A stretch of DNA of 44,274 bases, taken from the IMG/VR virus record IMGVR_UViG_3300037502_002234, positions 1 to 44,274 of that record; one strand, 5' to 3'. This document shows, piece by piece, positions 7,212 through 14,006 of the stretch. Positions within the stretch are counted from its first letter, which is position 1; every line of letters starts with the position of its first letter. Made by a program: the position numbers and the translations under genes. The notes under the pieces are model-generated. The model did not search any database and had not been told where the DNA came from. It saw nothing but the letters and a program-made list of their open reading frames with translations. The DNA is from a virus.

Positions 7212-7465
7212 AAGCCAGAACCAGCGGAAGCGGCCGCACCGGCTGCGAAGCCGTCCAGCATTCCGACCAGATGCACTGCGCGCGGTGCGGTATCCAGTAC
7301 GACGTCAACGACCCGGACCCGCCGGATTGCTTCGGCGACTGCGCCAACGGCCAAAAGCCGGCGCCCCGTAACCTAGCCCCGTACGACCCGCCGAAGCCAG
7401 ACGAGAGTGCGAAAGAGCACGGCCGGCGGACCCTGTCCCGGTTGCTGAAAGAAATCCGCGGGTAG
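7208..7465 (+). CDS. Small zinc-ribbon phage protein
   Basis: 85 residues with MHCARCG near 23-29, followed by a YDVNDPDPPDC stretch and FGDC, giving four Cys that could hold one zinc. This CxxCG...NDP.PP.C pattern is widespread in small phage proteins of unknown function. The C-terminal tail is charged and probably disordered. Start fixed by the ATGA overlap. Last gene of the 3910 transcript; the second copy of the repeated promoter follows at once. Confidence 0.7.
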   Translation: MKARTSGSGRTGCEAVQHSDQMHCARCGIQYDVNDPDPPDCFGDCANGQKPAPRNLAPYDPPKPDESAKEHGRRTLSRLLKEIRG

Positions 7466-7468
7466 CCC

Positions 7469-7497
7469 TTGCTGTTTCCGGTAACGCGTGCCATCAT
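7469..7497 (+). promoter_or_regulatory. Early promoter, copy 2 of a repeated element
   Basis: TTGCTG (7469-7474), 17 bases, CATCAT (7492-7497). It is almost identical to 2805-2833 including the spacer, and likewise ends 36 bases before an ATG (7533). It should drive the chain of tiny genes that follows. Confidence 0.72.
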
Positions 7498-7532
7498 GTC
7501 CACACATTCAAGCGAAACACCTGGGACGCGCC

Positions 7533-7769
7533 ATGAGTGAAACCAAAGCCGAGAAACAGCGTCGACAGGCCCGGGAGCGTAAGCAACGTCAACGCGAACG
7601 GGAAGGGGCGCTGGGCGTTAAAAACGTGTGGTACCGGATGGCGCTGGCGGAACGTGAAGCGATCAGCCGGGGCGCCCAGGCCGGCGGGTATGAAGACGAA
7701 GCGGAATACCTGCTGGATTTAGTGGATCGTGACCTGTCACGGAAAGGATTACGGAGACTGAAAGCATGA
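7533..7769 (+). CDS. Small charged helical protein
   Basis: 78 residues. The first 35 are extremely Lys/Arg/Glu/Gln-rich (EKQRRQARERKQRQRERE), probably a helix or a disordered nucleic-acid-binding tail. The rest (WYRMALAEREAISRGAQA, then EDEAEYLLDLV) looks like a ribbon-helix-helix or other short helical DNA-binding domain. No exact family. The ATG at 7533 is preferred because it sits at the right distance from the promoter. It ends in an ATGA overlap with a 36-codon gene. Confidence 0.65.
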   Translation: MSETKAEKQRRQARERKQRQREREGALGVKNVWYRMALAEREAISRGAQAGGYEDEAEYLLDLVDRDLSRKGLRRLKA

Positions 7770-7876
7770 ACTATTACGAAGCAAAGTTCGCACGCGAAGC
7801 GAAAGAGCGGCCGACCGACTGGCTGATCGTCGAAGTGTCGCGCGGGTTCTTCAAGCTGTTGCGGGTGGCGACATGA
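7766..7876 (+). CDS. 36-residue coupled microprotein
   Basis: Starts in an ATGA overlap with the previous gene and stops in an ATGA overlap with the next. The product (MNYYEAKFAREAKERPTDW..., ending FFKLLRVAT) has 36 residues, an amphipathic N-terminal helix and a short hydrophobic C-terminal strand. No family known to me. The double overlap argues strongly that it is translated. Confidence 0.6.
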   Translation: MNYYEAKFAREAKERPTDWLIVEVSRGFFKLLRVAT

Positions 7877-8103
7877 TCGCCGCGGCGCTGGCGTTTCGTC
7901 GGCGGCTGCAAGCGGCCCTCCCCGCGTTTTGCTTGCCGTTGTACCAGGGCGCTGTCGAAGAGGTCGAAGTGCCAGACCTACACGAAACCGAAGACGGCCC
8001 GGTGCTGGTCACGACCTGGATCTACACCTACCCGGACGGCGCAACCGACACCCTGCAAACACGCCGGCCAATCACCGAAGCGGAGAGAGCACAATGCGAA
8101 TAG
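7873..8103 (+). CDS. Small early protein, unknown
   Basis: 76 residues. A basic N-terminal helix (MIAAALAFRRRLQAAL) is followed by an acidic strand-rich half (EEVEVPDLHETED, then VLVTTWIYTYPDG). No recognised domain; not clearly membrane-spanning. Start fixed by the ATGA overlap with the 36-residue gene, and it overlaps the 34-residue gene at 8094 by 10 bases. Confidence 0.6.
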   Translation: MIAAALAFRRRLQAALPAFCLPLYQGAVEEVEVPDLHETEDGPVLVTTWIYTYPDGATDTLQTRRPITEAERAQCE

Positions 8104-8198
8104 GCGACACCATAACCCACCGGGGCGCTCGCTGCACTATCGTCGGGTTTCGAGACATTAACGGCGCCGTCACCGTCCTACTGTCGAGGCTGCAATGA
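8094..8198 (+). CDS. 34-residue coupled microprotein
   Basis: The product (MRIGDTITHRGARCTIVGF..., ending TVLLSRLQ) looks like one small beta-barrel-type fold (SH3-like: IGDTITHRG, then CTIVGF), as in very small phage KOW/SH3-like proteins. This is only a resemblance. It overlaps the preceding gene by 10 bases and the following one by ATGA. Confidence 0.55.
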   Translation: MRIGDTITHRGARCTIVGFRDINGAVTVLLSRLQ

Positions 8199-8356
8199 CC
8201 GACAACAAACCGAAGTCCAGTACCGACCGCGTCGCCAAGCTGCGCGCCCGGCGTAAATCCCGGGGCCATATCCGCCGGGAGTACTACGCCACGCCAAACG
8301 AGCACGAAAGCCTGGCCCGGTTCCTGCGCTGCATGAGGGAGAAGAGCCATGATTAA
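8195..8356 (+). CDS. 53-residue ribbon-helix-helix-like protein
   Basis: A 53-residue basic protein, with RVAKLRARRKSRGHIRREYY followed by ATPNEHESLARFLRCMRE. This strand-then-two-helices order with a basic strand is typical of small Arc/CopG-like DNA-binding proteins of phages. Start fixed by ATGA overlap. The stop (TAA at 8354) lies inside the next gene, an 8-base overlap. Confidence 0.6.
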   Translation: MTDNKPKSSTDRVAKLRARRKSRGHIRREYYATPNEHESLARFLRCMREKSHD

Positions 8357-8879
8357 CCGCCTACTGTACTGCCTTACCGCCGGCCTGCCGTGCCGGCTGA
8401 TCAAACTGGACGGCCGCCCGTACCTGGAACGCTATTATGTCGGCCAACTGTTCGGCGTGACGTTCTACCTGCACCGGTTCGTGTCCAGCGACAGCGAACG
8501 GCACCTGCACAACCACCCGTGGCGGTGGGGCCGGGCCCTGGTCCTGACAGGCGCCTACGACGAAGAGTCGGTAATCGATCTGACGCCGGCCGCTCCGGAC
8601 GGGTGCGTGACGCACTGGCGACGGGTCCGCTTCTGGAACCGCGTCGACGGCAACCACTTCCACCGGATCGCCTGGGTGAAGCCCGGCACCTGGACGCTGT
8701 TCTTCCACGGACACCGCGTCCGGCTAGGGCCCGATCTAGAGCCCAAAGGGTGGGGGTTCCTGGAACTACGGGGCGACCTGGTTGCGTTTGAGCGTTTCCC
8801 GTCGTCTGGAACGGCCAGAGAGCGGTTTTGGTGGAAGTTCGCGCCCAAAGGCCGGGATGCGGGGCGGGTGCCGCTGTGA
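8349..8879 (+). CDS. Cupin-like phage protein
   Basis: A 176-residue protein with a probable double-stranded beta-helix (cupin). FYLHRF and RHLHNHPWRWGRALVL near residues 38-65 give the first His cluster, and GNHFHRIAWV near 100-110 gives the second. These His residues would bind one metal. Phage proteins of this type are common but their reaction is unknown; modification of a sugar, peptide or lipid group is possible. It overlaps the preceding gene by 8 bases and is followed by a 20-codon frame in a GTGA overlap. Confidence 0.7.
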   Translation: MINRLLYCLTAGLPCRLIKLDGRPYLERYYVGQLFGVTFYLHRFVSSDSERHLHNHPWRWGRALVLTGAYDEESVIDLTPAAPDGCVTHWRRVRFWNRVDGNHFHRIAWVKPGTWTLFFHGHRVRLGPDLEPKGWGFLELRGDLVAFERFPSSGTARERFWWKFAPKGRDAGRVPL

Positions 8880-8938
8880 GCGACGGCACGGACGCCCAGC
8901 ACGCGGCGGAGACACCCGCCGACAAGGACCTGCACTAG
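8876..8938 (+). CDS. 20-residue coupled reading frame at operon end
   Basis: A GTG start overlaps the cupin stop (GTGA). It runs 20 codons to a TAG whose last three bases of CTAG are shared with the opposing stop codon of the minus-strand TetR-like gene. The product is acidic and hydrophilic (VSDGTDAQHAAETPADKDLH). It may be real or only a remnant. Confidence 0.35.
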   Translation: MSDGTDAQHAAETPADKDLH

Positions 8939-9237
8939 AAGGCCGCCAGGGCCTCCCGGCGGGTCGCCTCGTCTACCTTCAACGCCTGGGCGTCGTTCGC
9001 CACGATGCCCTGAGCGATTACCCGCAGACACCGGTTCTTTACGGCGTAGCGCATGAGGCTCCGCCGGAACTGGTCCATGCTGCCGAAGTGGTAATGCAAG
9101 ACGGGGCCCGACACCTTCGCGGCCGCGACAATCTCATCCCGGGTAATCCGGTTGTACCCCTTGCGCTCCGCCAGCGGCAATGCGGCCGCCATGATGTCTT
9201 CTTTGCGGGCGTCGGGTTTCATGCGTACCTGTTTCAT
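8935..9237 (-). CDS. Truncated TetR-like DNA-binding protein
   Basis: 100 residues. The first 60 match the TetR/AcrR N-terminal helix-turn-helix: KEDIMAAALPLAERKGY, then ITRDEIVAAAKVSG and VLHYHFGSM. A normal TetR has about 200 residues with a ligand-binding C-terminal domain; here only about 40 residues follow. It probably binds an operator constitutively, or dimerises through the short tail. It is the last gene of the minus-strand operon starting at 11926, coupled by ATGA to the nuclease gene, and may regulate it or the divergent operon. Its stop codon overlaps that of the plus-strand frame in CTAG. Confidence 0.8.
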   Translation of the reverse strand: MKQVRMKPDARKEDIMAAALPLAERKGYNRITRDEIVAAAKVSGPVLHYHFGSMDQFRRSLMRYAVKNRCLRVIAQGIVANDAQALKVDEATRREALAAF

Positions 9238-9725
9238 AGTTCTACGTCTCCGGTGCTGAACGCGGCGAACCCGCCCAGTTTCTTAATGAGTGCCAGCCAG
9301 GCCGCCTGCCCGGGTTCCTGGCCTTTTCCAGTGTACTTCCAGCCCGGCCGCTTTGTCTCAATGCTCCCGAACTGGGCGATCGTGTGCCCGACGTCTTCCG
9401 GCCGGATCAACCGCGGGATGGCCAGGATCAGGTCCGACGACTTGATCTTGCCGTTCAGCTGGGCCGAATCGTTCGCCAGGCCGTAGCGGATCGGCTGACG
9501 CGGCGCCCCGCAGTCCGGGCATTTCGCCGGCGTCGCCCCGACGTTGTTCCGCCAGGACATAGCGCCGGCGTGCGCGACTTTCAGGCGCTGTTGTTGCTGG
9601 GCCCAGGCTTCCGACTTGCCGTCGCCGCCCTCCGGTATGTTCGGCCACGGGGCGGCGTTCAACATGGCCTGCAGGTCGGCGGCGGCCTGCGGGTGCCTGG
9701 CGGCCCATTCGCTGTAACTGTTCAT
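9234..9725 (-). CDS. VRR-NUC-like nuclease
   Basis: 163 residues. The N-terminal part is Ala-rich and holds one CPDCG pair near residue 68. The C-terminal 55 residues carry the VRR-NUC/Holliday-resolvase-like signature: IAQFGSIETKRPG with the acidic-x-Lys active site (E.K), then a Gly-rich turn, Q..WL and a GGFAAF strand. VRR-NUC enzymes cut branched or single-stranded DNA. I place the start at the ATG at 9725, which overlaps the preceding stop; a longer upstream frame would run antisense-like through that gene. A role with the SF2 helicase in recombination or packaging-substrate processing is likely. Confidence 0.78.
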   Translation of the reverse strand: MNSYSEWAARHPQAAADLQAMLNAAPWPNIPEGGDGKSEAWAQQQQRLKVAHAGAMSWRNNVGATPAKCPDCGAPRQPIRYGLANDSAQLNGKIKSSDLILAIPRLIRPEDVGHTIAQFGSIETKRPGWKYTGKGQEPGQAAWLALIKKLGGFAAFSTGDVEL

Positions 9726-10030
9726 TCGCTCATGCCCCCGTCCCGCGTGTAGTAACAACGGCCGGTACCACCAAAAGATGCGCACCGGTGCGAGTTGTCG
9801 CAACGATCGTCATGTGCGACCAGCCAGTGCTCTTCGGCCTGCTTGGCTTTAATCCGGTCCGCTGTTTCGGCCTCCGCCAGCCGTTCGGCTTTCTTTTGGG
9901 CGCACCCTTTCCAGACGACCCACCAGGCTTCGCGCACCGTGCCATACAGGGCGGCCTCCCGTAGTGTTGGCGGGAGCTCTTCGCGCAACCAGTCGTTGAA
10001 CTGGCGGCGTTCTTCCGCTTCGTTGATCAT
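9722..10030 (-). CDS. Unknown Cys/His-containing protein between helicase and nuclease
   Basis: 102 residues starting at the ATG at 10030 (ATGA overlap with the helicase stop). The first 70 residues are helical and charged (EERRQFNDWLREEL, then QKKAERLAEAETADRIKAKQ). The C-terminus has HDDRCDNSHRCASF and GRCYY, so four or five Cys/His residues could hold a zinc. No family recognised. A longer frame upstream is antisense to no gene but would overlap the helicase out of phase, so it is rejected. The position between two nucleic-acid enzymes suggests an accessory role. Confidence 0.6.
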   Translation of the reverse strand: MINEAEERRQFNDWLREELPPTLREAALYGTVREAWWVVWKGCAQKKAERLAEAETADRIKAKQAEEHWLVAHDDRCDNSHRCASFGGTGRCYYTRDGGMSE

Positions 10031-11739
10031 GCCATGTCCTCCGCAAAACGCCGTTTGATCGTGTCGATCAGGGCGTCGGTGTCTTTCGCGTTCAAGGTGA
10101 ACGCCGTGCCAATATCCACGCCGAACCGGTGATAGAACCGGCGGTGCTTCTCCGCCAGCGACCGGCCTTCCGGCTGCATCCCGACCCACCAGGCGACGAG
10201 CTCCCGCAGAACGCCCCGGCGATACTTTGCTTCCTGGTGGCGTTTCATATCGGCGGACCGGCCCACGGCCGGAATGCGCCGGGCGATCTGGTCGCGCTGG
10301 TACGCGTCGTCGTCCATGTCCGCCCGTTCGATTGCGGCAAACAGACGGGCCATGCCCTCCATGTCCAGTTCGGTCAGGTCGCCGTCCACTTGCTCCGGGC
10401 GGCTGCGGCCGGCGGGCTCCGGGACGTGCCCGCAGTACGGACAGGCCACGTAGAACCGTTCGTAAGGCTGCGTGCAACCGTCGCACACCCGCTGCGGGAC
10501 CGTGTCCGACACCGTGCCGGCGCTCTTCCGCTCCCGGCTGGCCAGGGTCCACTTGCGCGGCCAGTTCGGGCCGCCGTGCCGTTCCCAGTTCCGGACCGGG
10601 TCAATGACGATCGCACGGGGCTTCTCGCTGGCGGCGATCGCGGCCTTCCGGCCTTCCGCCGTCGATAGGTTGAACCCGGCCGCGTAGATCACGCGCAACG
10701 CCCGGCCGACCATCTGCAGGTACTTCGCCAGGGATTCCGTCGGCCGGGCCAGTATGACCGCGTCCACGCCGGGCACGTCGAAGCCCTCGTCGAACAGGTC
10801 CACGTTGACCAGGACGCGAAGCTGCCCCGCTTCGAAGTCGTCCAGGCACCGGTCCCGTTCGCCGCTGTCCGTTTCGCCGGACAGGGCGGCGGTCGGTATG
10901 CCGGCGGCGTTGTAAGCGGCGGCCATCTCTTCGGCCGTCTGCACGTCCGTAGCGAACACGATGGCCCGCTTGCCGTCCGCGAACTGACGGTACTGATCGA
11001 CTACGTCGCCGACCAGGTGCGACTCCACGACCCGGGCCCGCAACGCCTTGGTGTTCAGGTCGCCCGACGCCGTCACGGCCACGCCGGACACGTCCAGGTC
11101 GGTGGTCGGCGCCTTGTAGGTAAACGGCGCCAGATAGCCCTGATCGATCAGCCACTGTAGCGACGGCCCTTCGACCATGACGTCGGCGAACCCGTCCGCG
11201 TTGGCCTGGCTGCCCAGGCCCTTGCCGTCGGCCCGCTCCGGGGTGGCCGTCACGAACAACAGGCGGGCGTCCGCCATGGCGTCCACGGCCCGCGCCCACA
11301 GCCCTTGCCGTACGTAGTGGTGCCCCTCGTCGAACACCGCCAGGGTGATCTGGGCCAGCCATCGCTGCAGTTCACGGTTGCGCCCGCTGGCCGGACTGGT
11401 CAGGGTCTGCACTGAAATAACACCGGCCTGGGCGTGCGGGTCCACGAACGACTTACCGTATGCCTTCAGGTGCTTCCGGCGGATCCGCGTTACCACCGCC
11501 GGCGGGGCGATGATCCGGTGCTTTACGTCCAGCTTCGCCAAGGCCATGCTGATCTGCCCGACGATTTCTTTACGGTGAACGACGGCGGCCGCCGCGCCGT
11601 TGTGGTCGTGCATGATCGACGAAAAGCATACCGTCTTGCCGGCGCCGGTCGGGAGCACGCCCAGGACAGACCGCACCGTCTCCCAGGCGGCCTGTATGTC
11701 GAGAACGAACCGGTCCTGGTAGCCGCGCCTTTTAAGCAT
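10027..11739 (-). CDS. SF2 DNA helicase with zinc ribbon
   Basis: 570 residues. Walker A LPTGAGKT (29-36), the DEGH box (137-140), a VTATPER motif III region, and QMVGRALRV (motif VI) define a superfamily 2 helicase of the RecG/type III-like group. After the second RecA domain comes a CxxC...CxxC zinc ribbon (CDGCTQPYERFYVACPYC) and a helical C-terminal tail. It resembles phage DEAD/H helicases that act in recombination-dependent replication. It overlaps the small gene upstream by 8 bases and the next gene by ATGA. It should work with the VRR-NUC-like nuclease of the same operon. Confidence 0.92.
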   Translation of the reverse strand: MLKRRGYQDRFVLDIQAAWETVRSVLGVLPTGAGKTVCFSSIMHDHNGAAAAVVHRKEIVGQISMALAKLDVKHRIIAPPAVVTRIRRKHLKAYGKSFVDPHAQAGVISVQTLTSPASGRNRELQRWLAQITLAVFDEGHHYVRQGLWARAVDAMADARLLFVTATPERADGKGLGSQANADGFADVMVEGPSLQWLIDQGYLAPFTYKAPTTDLDVSGVAVTASGDLNTKALRARVVESHLVGDVVDQYRQFADGKRAIVFATDVQTAEEMAAAYNAAGIPTAALSGETDSGERDRCLDDFEAGQLRVLVNVDLFDEGFDVPGVDAVILARPTESLAKYLQMVGRALRVIYAAGFNLSTAEGRKAAIAASEKPRAIVIDPVRNWERHGGPNWPRKWTLASRERKSAGTVSDTVPQRVCDGCTQPYERFYVACPYCGHVPEPAGRSRPEQVDGDLTELDMEGMARLFAAIERADMDDDAYQRDQIARRIPAVGRSADMKRHQEAKYRRGVLRELVAWWVGMQPEGRSLAEKHRRFYHRFGVDIGTAFTLNAKDTDALIDTIKRRFAEDMA

Positions 11740-11926
11740 CGTTGTCCACCAGCCAGTGCACCCGGGCGTGTATCGCCTTTATGTCGCCGCGCGTAATGTC
11801 GGGCCGCTTTAGCGGGTTGCCCCGGCTGTCCATAAGCTGGCGGTACCGTTCGCCGTCTTCTGCGTTGATTGCCCGGGCTATGTCCTGGGCGAACTGTTCG
11901 TGATCTGAGTTCGGCAAGGGCTGCAT
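11732..11926 (-). CDS. Small first gene of the helicase operon
   Basis: 64 residues (from MQPLPNSDHEQF), helical, no known domain. The upstream in-frame TTG at 11953 has no ribosome site, and the ATG at 11926 has a weak GGAAA. The ATG lies 35 bases after the predicted -10, matching other promoters here. It overlaps the helicase start by 8 bases, so it may serve translational coupling as well as coding for a protein. Confidence 0.6.
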   Translation of the reverse strand: MQPLPNSDHEQFAQDIARAINAEDGERYRQLMDSRGNPLKRPDITRGDIKAIHARVHWLVDNDA

Positions 11927-11946
11927 AAATGTTTCCGGATTATTAG

Positions 11947-11991
11947 TTGACAATTTAGTAAATAATGGCCCACACTTGTCACCGCTGTCAA
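11947..11991. promoter_or_regulatory. Overlapping divergent promoters with inverted TTGACA
   Basis: Leftward: TTGACA (complement of 11986-11991), 18 bases, CATTAT (complement of 11962-11967), 35 bases before the ATG at 11926. Rightward: TTGACA at 11947-11952 with a poor -10 CACACT (11971-11976), 39 bases before the ATG at 12016. The two core promoters overlap by 15 bases, so RNA polymerase could occupy only one at a time. The stretch is AT-rich. Confidence 0.55.
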
Positions 11992-12015
11992 ACGAAAATG
12001 AACCGGAGACAACCG

Positions 12016-12822
12016 ATGACCAGCAAAATCACGATCAACATAGAAACCGACGACGCCGATCTGGCGGCTCGTGTTTCCGCGGCATTTGGCGGTGTGCACC
12101 TGTTGCACTCGTCAAACCCCGCCGCTTTGCGTTCGCATGGCGCCTCTTCGACGGCGTGCGACGACCAGCACACCCCGCATCCGGACGACTGGAGCGGCCA
12201 CAACGACAATGGCTACGCCGAACACCCGATGAAGGCGACGGAAGACCACGCGGCGGGAAACGACCAGACCCGGACTGCCGAAACTGCGACGGATCCGGGC
12301 ACTTCTACCAACTCGACGGGGTCCGGCGCGGCTGCTGGCAATAGCGCCCCCCGCGACCAACACGGCGTCGCGTTCAACGAGCACTACTGCAGCGAAGCCC
12401 AGGAGCCGTTCTACTCCAGCGGCAAGCGGTCCGGCCAGTGGAAGAAAAAGCGCGGCGTGTCCGATCAGGATTACGACGACTGGTATGCCGAAGAGCTCGC
12501 CGAACTGCAAGGCGGCCAGGCCGACACGCCCCGCGGCGAAGACGACCATCAGCCCAGCCAAGTTAACAGCGCGGCGGCGTTCGGCAACGGCGGCCAGGAA
12601 CAACAGCGGCAAGGCGGACCCGCGCCGCAAGACACCGGGAGCTTCATGGGCTGGGTGTCGGAGAAGCAAGCGGCCGGGCTGCTGACACAGGCCGACATTC
12701 AGGAAGCCTACACGCAAACCGGCCTGCAGGTTCCCGACCTGTTCCCGCCCAACGACCCACAGACCGTCGCCAACAACATCGGCAAGCTGCACGGCCTGCT
12801 GGCGCCGAAGGCAGGGCAGTAG
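12016..12822 (+). CDS. Unknown acidic, partly disordered early protein
   Basis: 268 residues. A short N-terminal strand-helix unit (KITINIETDDADLAARVSAAF) is followed by about 80 low-complexity residues rich in Thr, Ser, His and Asp, a central conserved-looking block (CSEAQEPFYSSGKRSGQWKK, then DDWYAEELAEL), a second linker, and a C-terminal helical segment (FMGWVSEKQAAGLL). I do not recognise a family; similar central blocks occur in phage replication operons. The ATG at 12016 has GGAG 8 bases before it. It heads the operon with the DUF2800-type nuclease and SSB, so a role in DNA transactions is likely. Confidence 0.7.
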   Translation: MTSKITINIETDDADLAARVSAAFGGVHLLHSSNPAALRSHGASSTACDDQHTPHPDDWSGHNDNGYAEHPMKATEDHAAGNDQTRTAETATDPGTSTNSTGSGAAAGNSAPRDQHGVAFNEHYCSEAQEPFYSSGKRSGQWKKKRGVSDQDYDDWYAEELAELQGGQADTPRGEDDHQPSQVNSAAAFGNGGQEQQRQGGPAPQDTGSFMGWVSEKQAAGLLTQADIQEAYTQTGLQVPDLFPPNDPQTVANNIGKLHGLLAPKAGQ

Positions 12823-12824
12823 TC

Positions 12825-14003
12825 ATGTCGGGGCATGCACCGCTTGCGCCCAGTTCGGCCCCGCAGTGGGGGCACTGTTCCGGTTCCGTGGCTGCCCAGG
12901 CCAACGTTCCGGACTATGAAAGCGAACAGACCCGCGAAGGCACGGCCGCACACTGGGTTATGTCCGAAACGCTCCTGAACCACCGGGACAGCCGGGACGG
13001 GCCGCGGGAGTGCTACGGCTACCTGGGCGCGACGGACCCGGCCGGCGTGCGGATCGACGACAAGATGGTCGAAGGCGCCCAGATCATGGTTGACGACGTG
13101 CTGGAAGTCGCGCACCGGTTCGACGCGCTGCCTTATCTGCTGATCGAACACCGGGTGCACATGCCGTCGATCCACCCGCAGAACTGGGGCACCCTGGACG
13201 TCGGGCTATACCTTCCGGACCGCAACGTGGTGTTTTTGTGGGACTACAAGCACGGCCACCGGGAGGCGTTGCCGACCAGCTTCCAGATGATCGACTATCT
13301 GCGCGGACTGTGCGAGAAGTACCAGATCGACGGGCACATGGACCAGCAGACCCGGTTCGTGTCCCGCATCGTGCAGCCGTATTGCTATTACGCGCTGGGC
13401 CCGGTACGCGAATGGACGGGGTTCCTGTCCGATCTGCGGGGCTCCTGGAACATCCTGTCCATGAAGGCGCACGAAGCGTTCAGCAATCCGACGCTGACGA
13501 CCGGGCCTTGGTGCCGGGACTGTAAAGCGAACCGCGGCAACGGCTGTTCGGCGGCTAGGCGCGCCGGCTACAACTTTGTCGACTATGTGAACGAACCGTA
13601 CCGCATGGACAAGATGAGCGGCGCGGACTTGGCGGTTGAACGGGCCATCTTGGCCGACGGGCTGGCGGTCGGAAAAGCCCGCCTGGACGCCATCGAAGAC
13701 GAACTGCGGTACCGGGTGAAAGCGGGCGAGACTGACAGCGGCCTGACCGTGGAAACGTCCGAAGGGCGCCTCGAGTGGTCCGTAGAGCCCGCCCAGGCCC
13801 GCGCATTGGCCGCCCAGTTTGGGGTCGATGCTTCGAAGGATGCAGTGCTTACGCCGGCCCAGACGCTGGCGGCGGCCCCTGCAAAAGTCCGGCCCCTGCT
13901 CAAACAGGTAATGGACAACATGACCAGCCGGAAAGCCGGCGCACTGAAACTTGTACCCGCGGACGAGTCACGGACCGCCCGCGCCTTTCAGAAGAGGAAC
14001 TGA
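12825..14003 (+). CDS. DUF2800-type PD-(D/E)XK nuclease
   Basis: 392 residues. Near residues 38-44 is REGTAAHW, the helical motif of RecB/Cas4-like nucleases. NWGTLDVGLYLP and VVFLWDYKHGHRE near 122-146 supply the D...DYK active site. Residues 168-190 hold an expected Q/Y helix (MDQQTRFVSRIVQPYCYYAL). Cys residues near 228-240 (WCRDCKANRGNGCSA) may bind a cluster or zinc, as in Cas4-type enzymes. DUF2800 proteins commonly sit beside DUF2815 SSBs and a family A polymerase in phages, exactly as here. It probably acts as a recombination exonuclease. The gene starts 2 bases after the previous stop. Confidence 0.88.
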   Translation: MSGHAPLAPSSAPQWGHCSGSVAAQANVPDYESEQTREGTAAHWVMSETLLNHRDSRDGPRECYGYLGATDPAGVRIDDKMVEGAQIMVDDVLEVAHRFDALPYLLIEHRVHMPSIHPQNWGTLDVGLYLPDRNVVFLWDYKHGHREALPTSFQMIDYLRGLCEKYQIDGHMDQQTRFVSRIVQPYCYYALGPVREWTGFLSDLRGSWNILSMKAHEAFSNPTLTTGPWCRDCKANRGNGCSAARRAGYNFVDYVNEPYRMDKMSGADLAVERAILADGLAVGKARLDAIEDELRYRVKAGETDSGLTVETSEGRLEWSVEPAQARALAAQFGVDASKDAVLTPAQTLAAAPAKVRPLLKQVMDNMTSRKAGALKLVPADESRTARAFQKRN

Positions 14004-14006
14004 GTA

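Noticed and set aside
11925-11953. Alternative leftward promoter TTGTCA-17-ATTTAT
   Set aside because: Its -10 would overlap the start codon at 11926; the TTGACA-18-CATTAT promoter fits the gene better.
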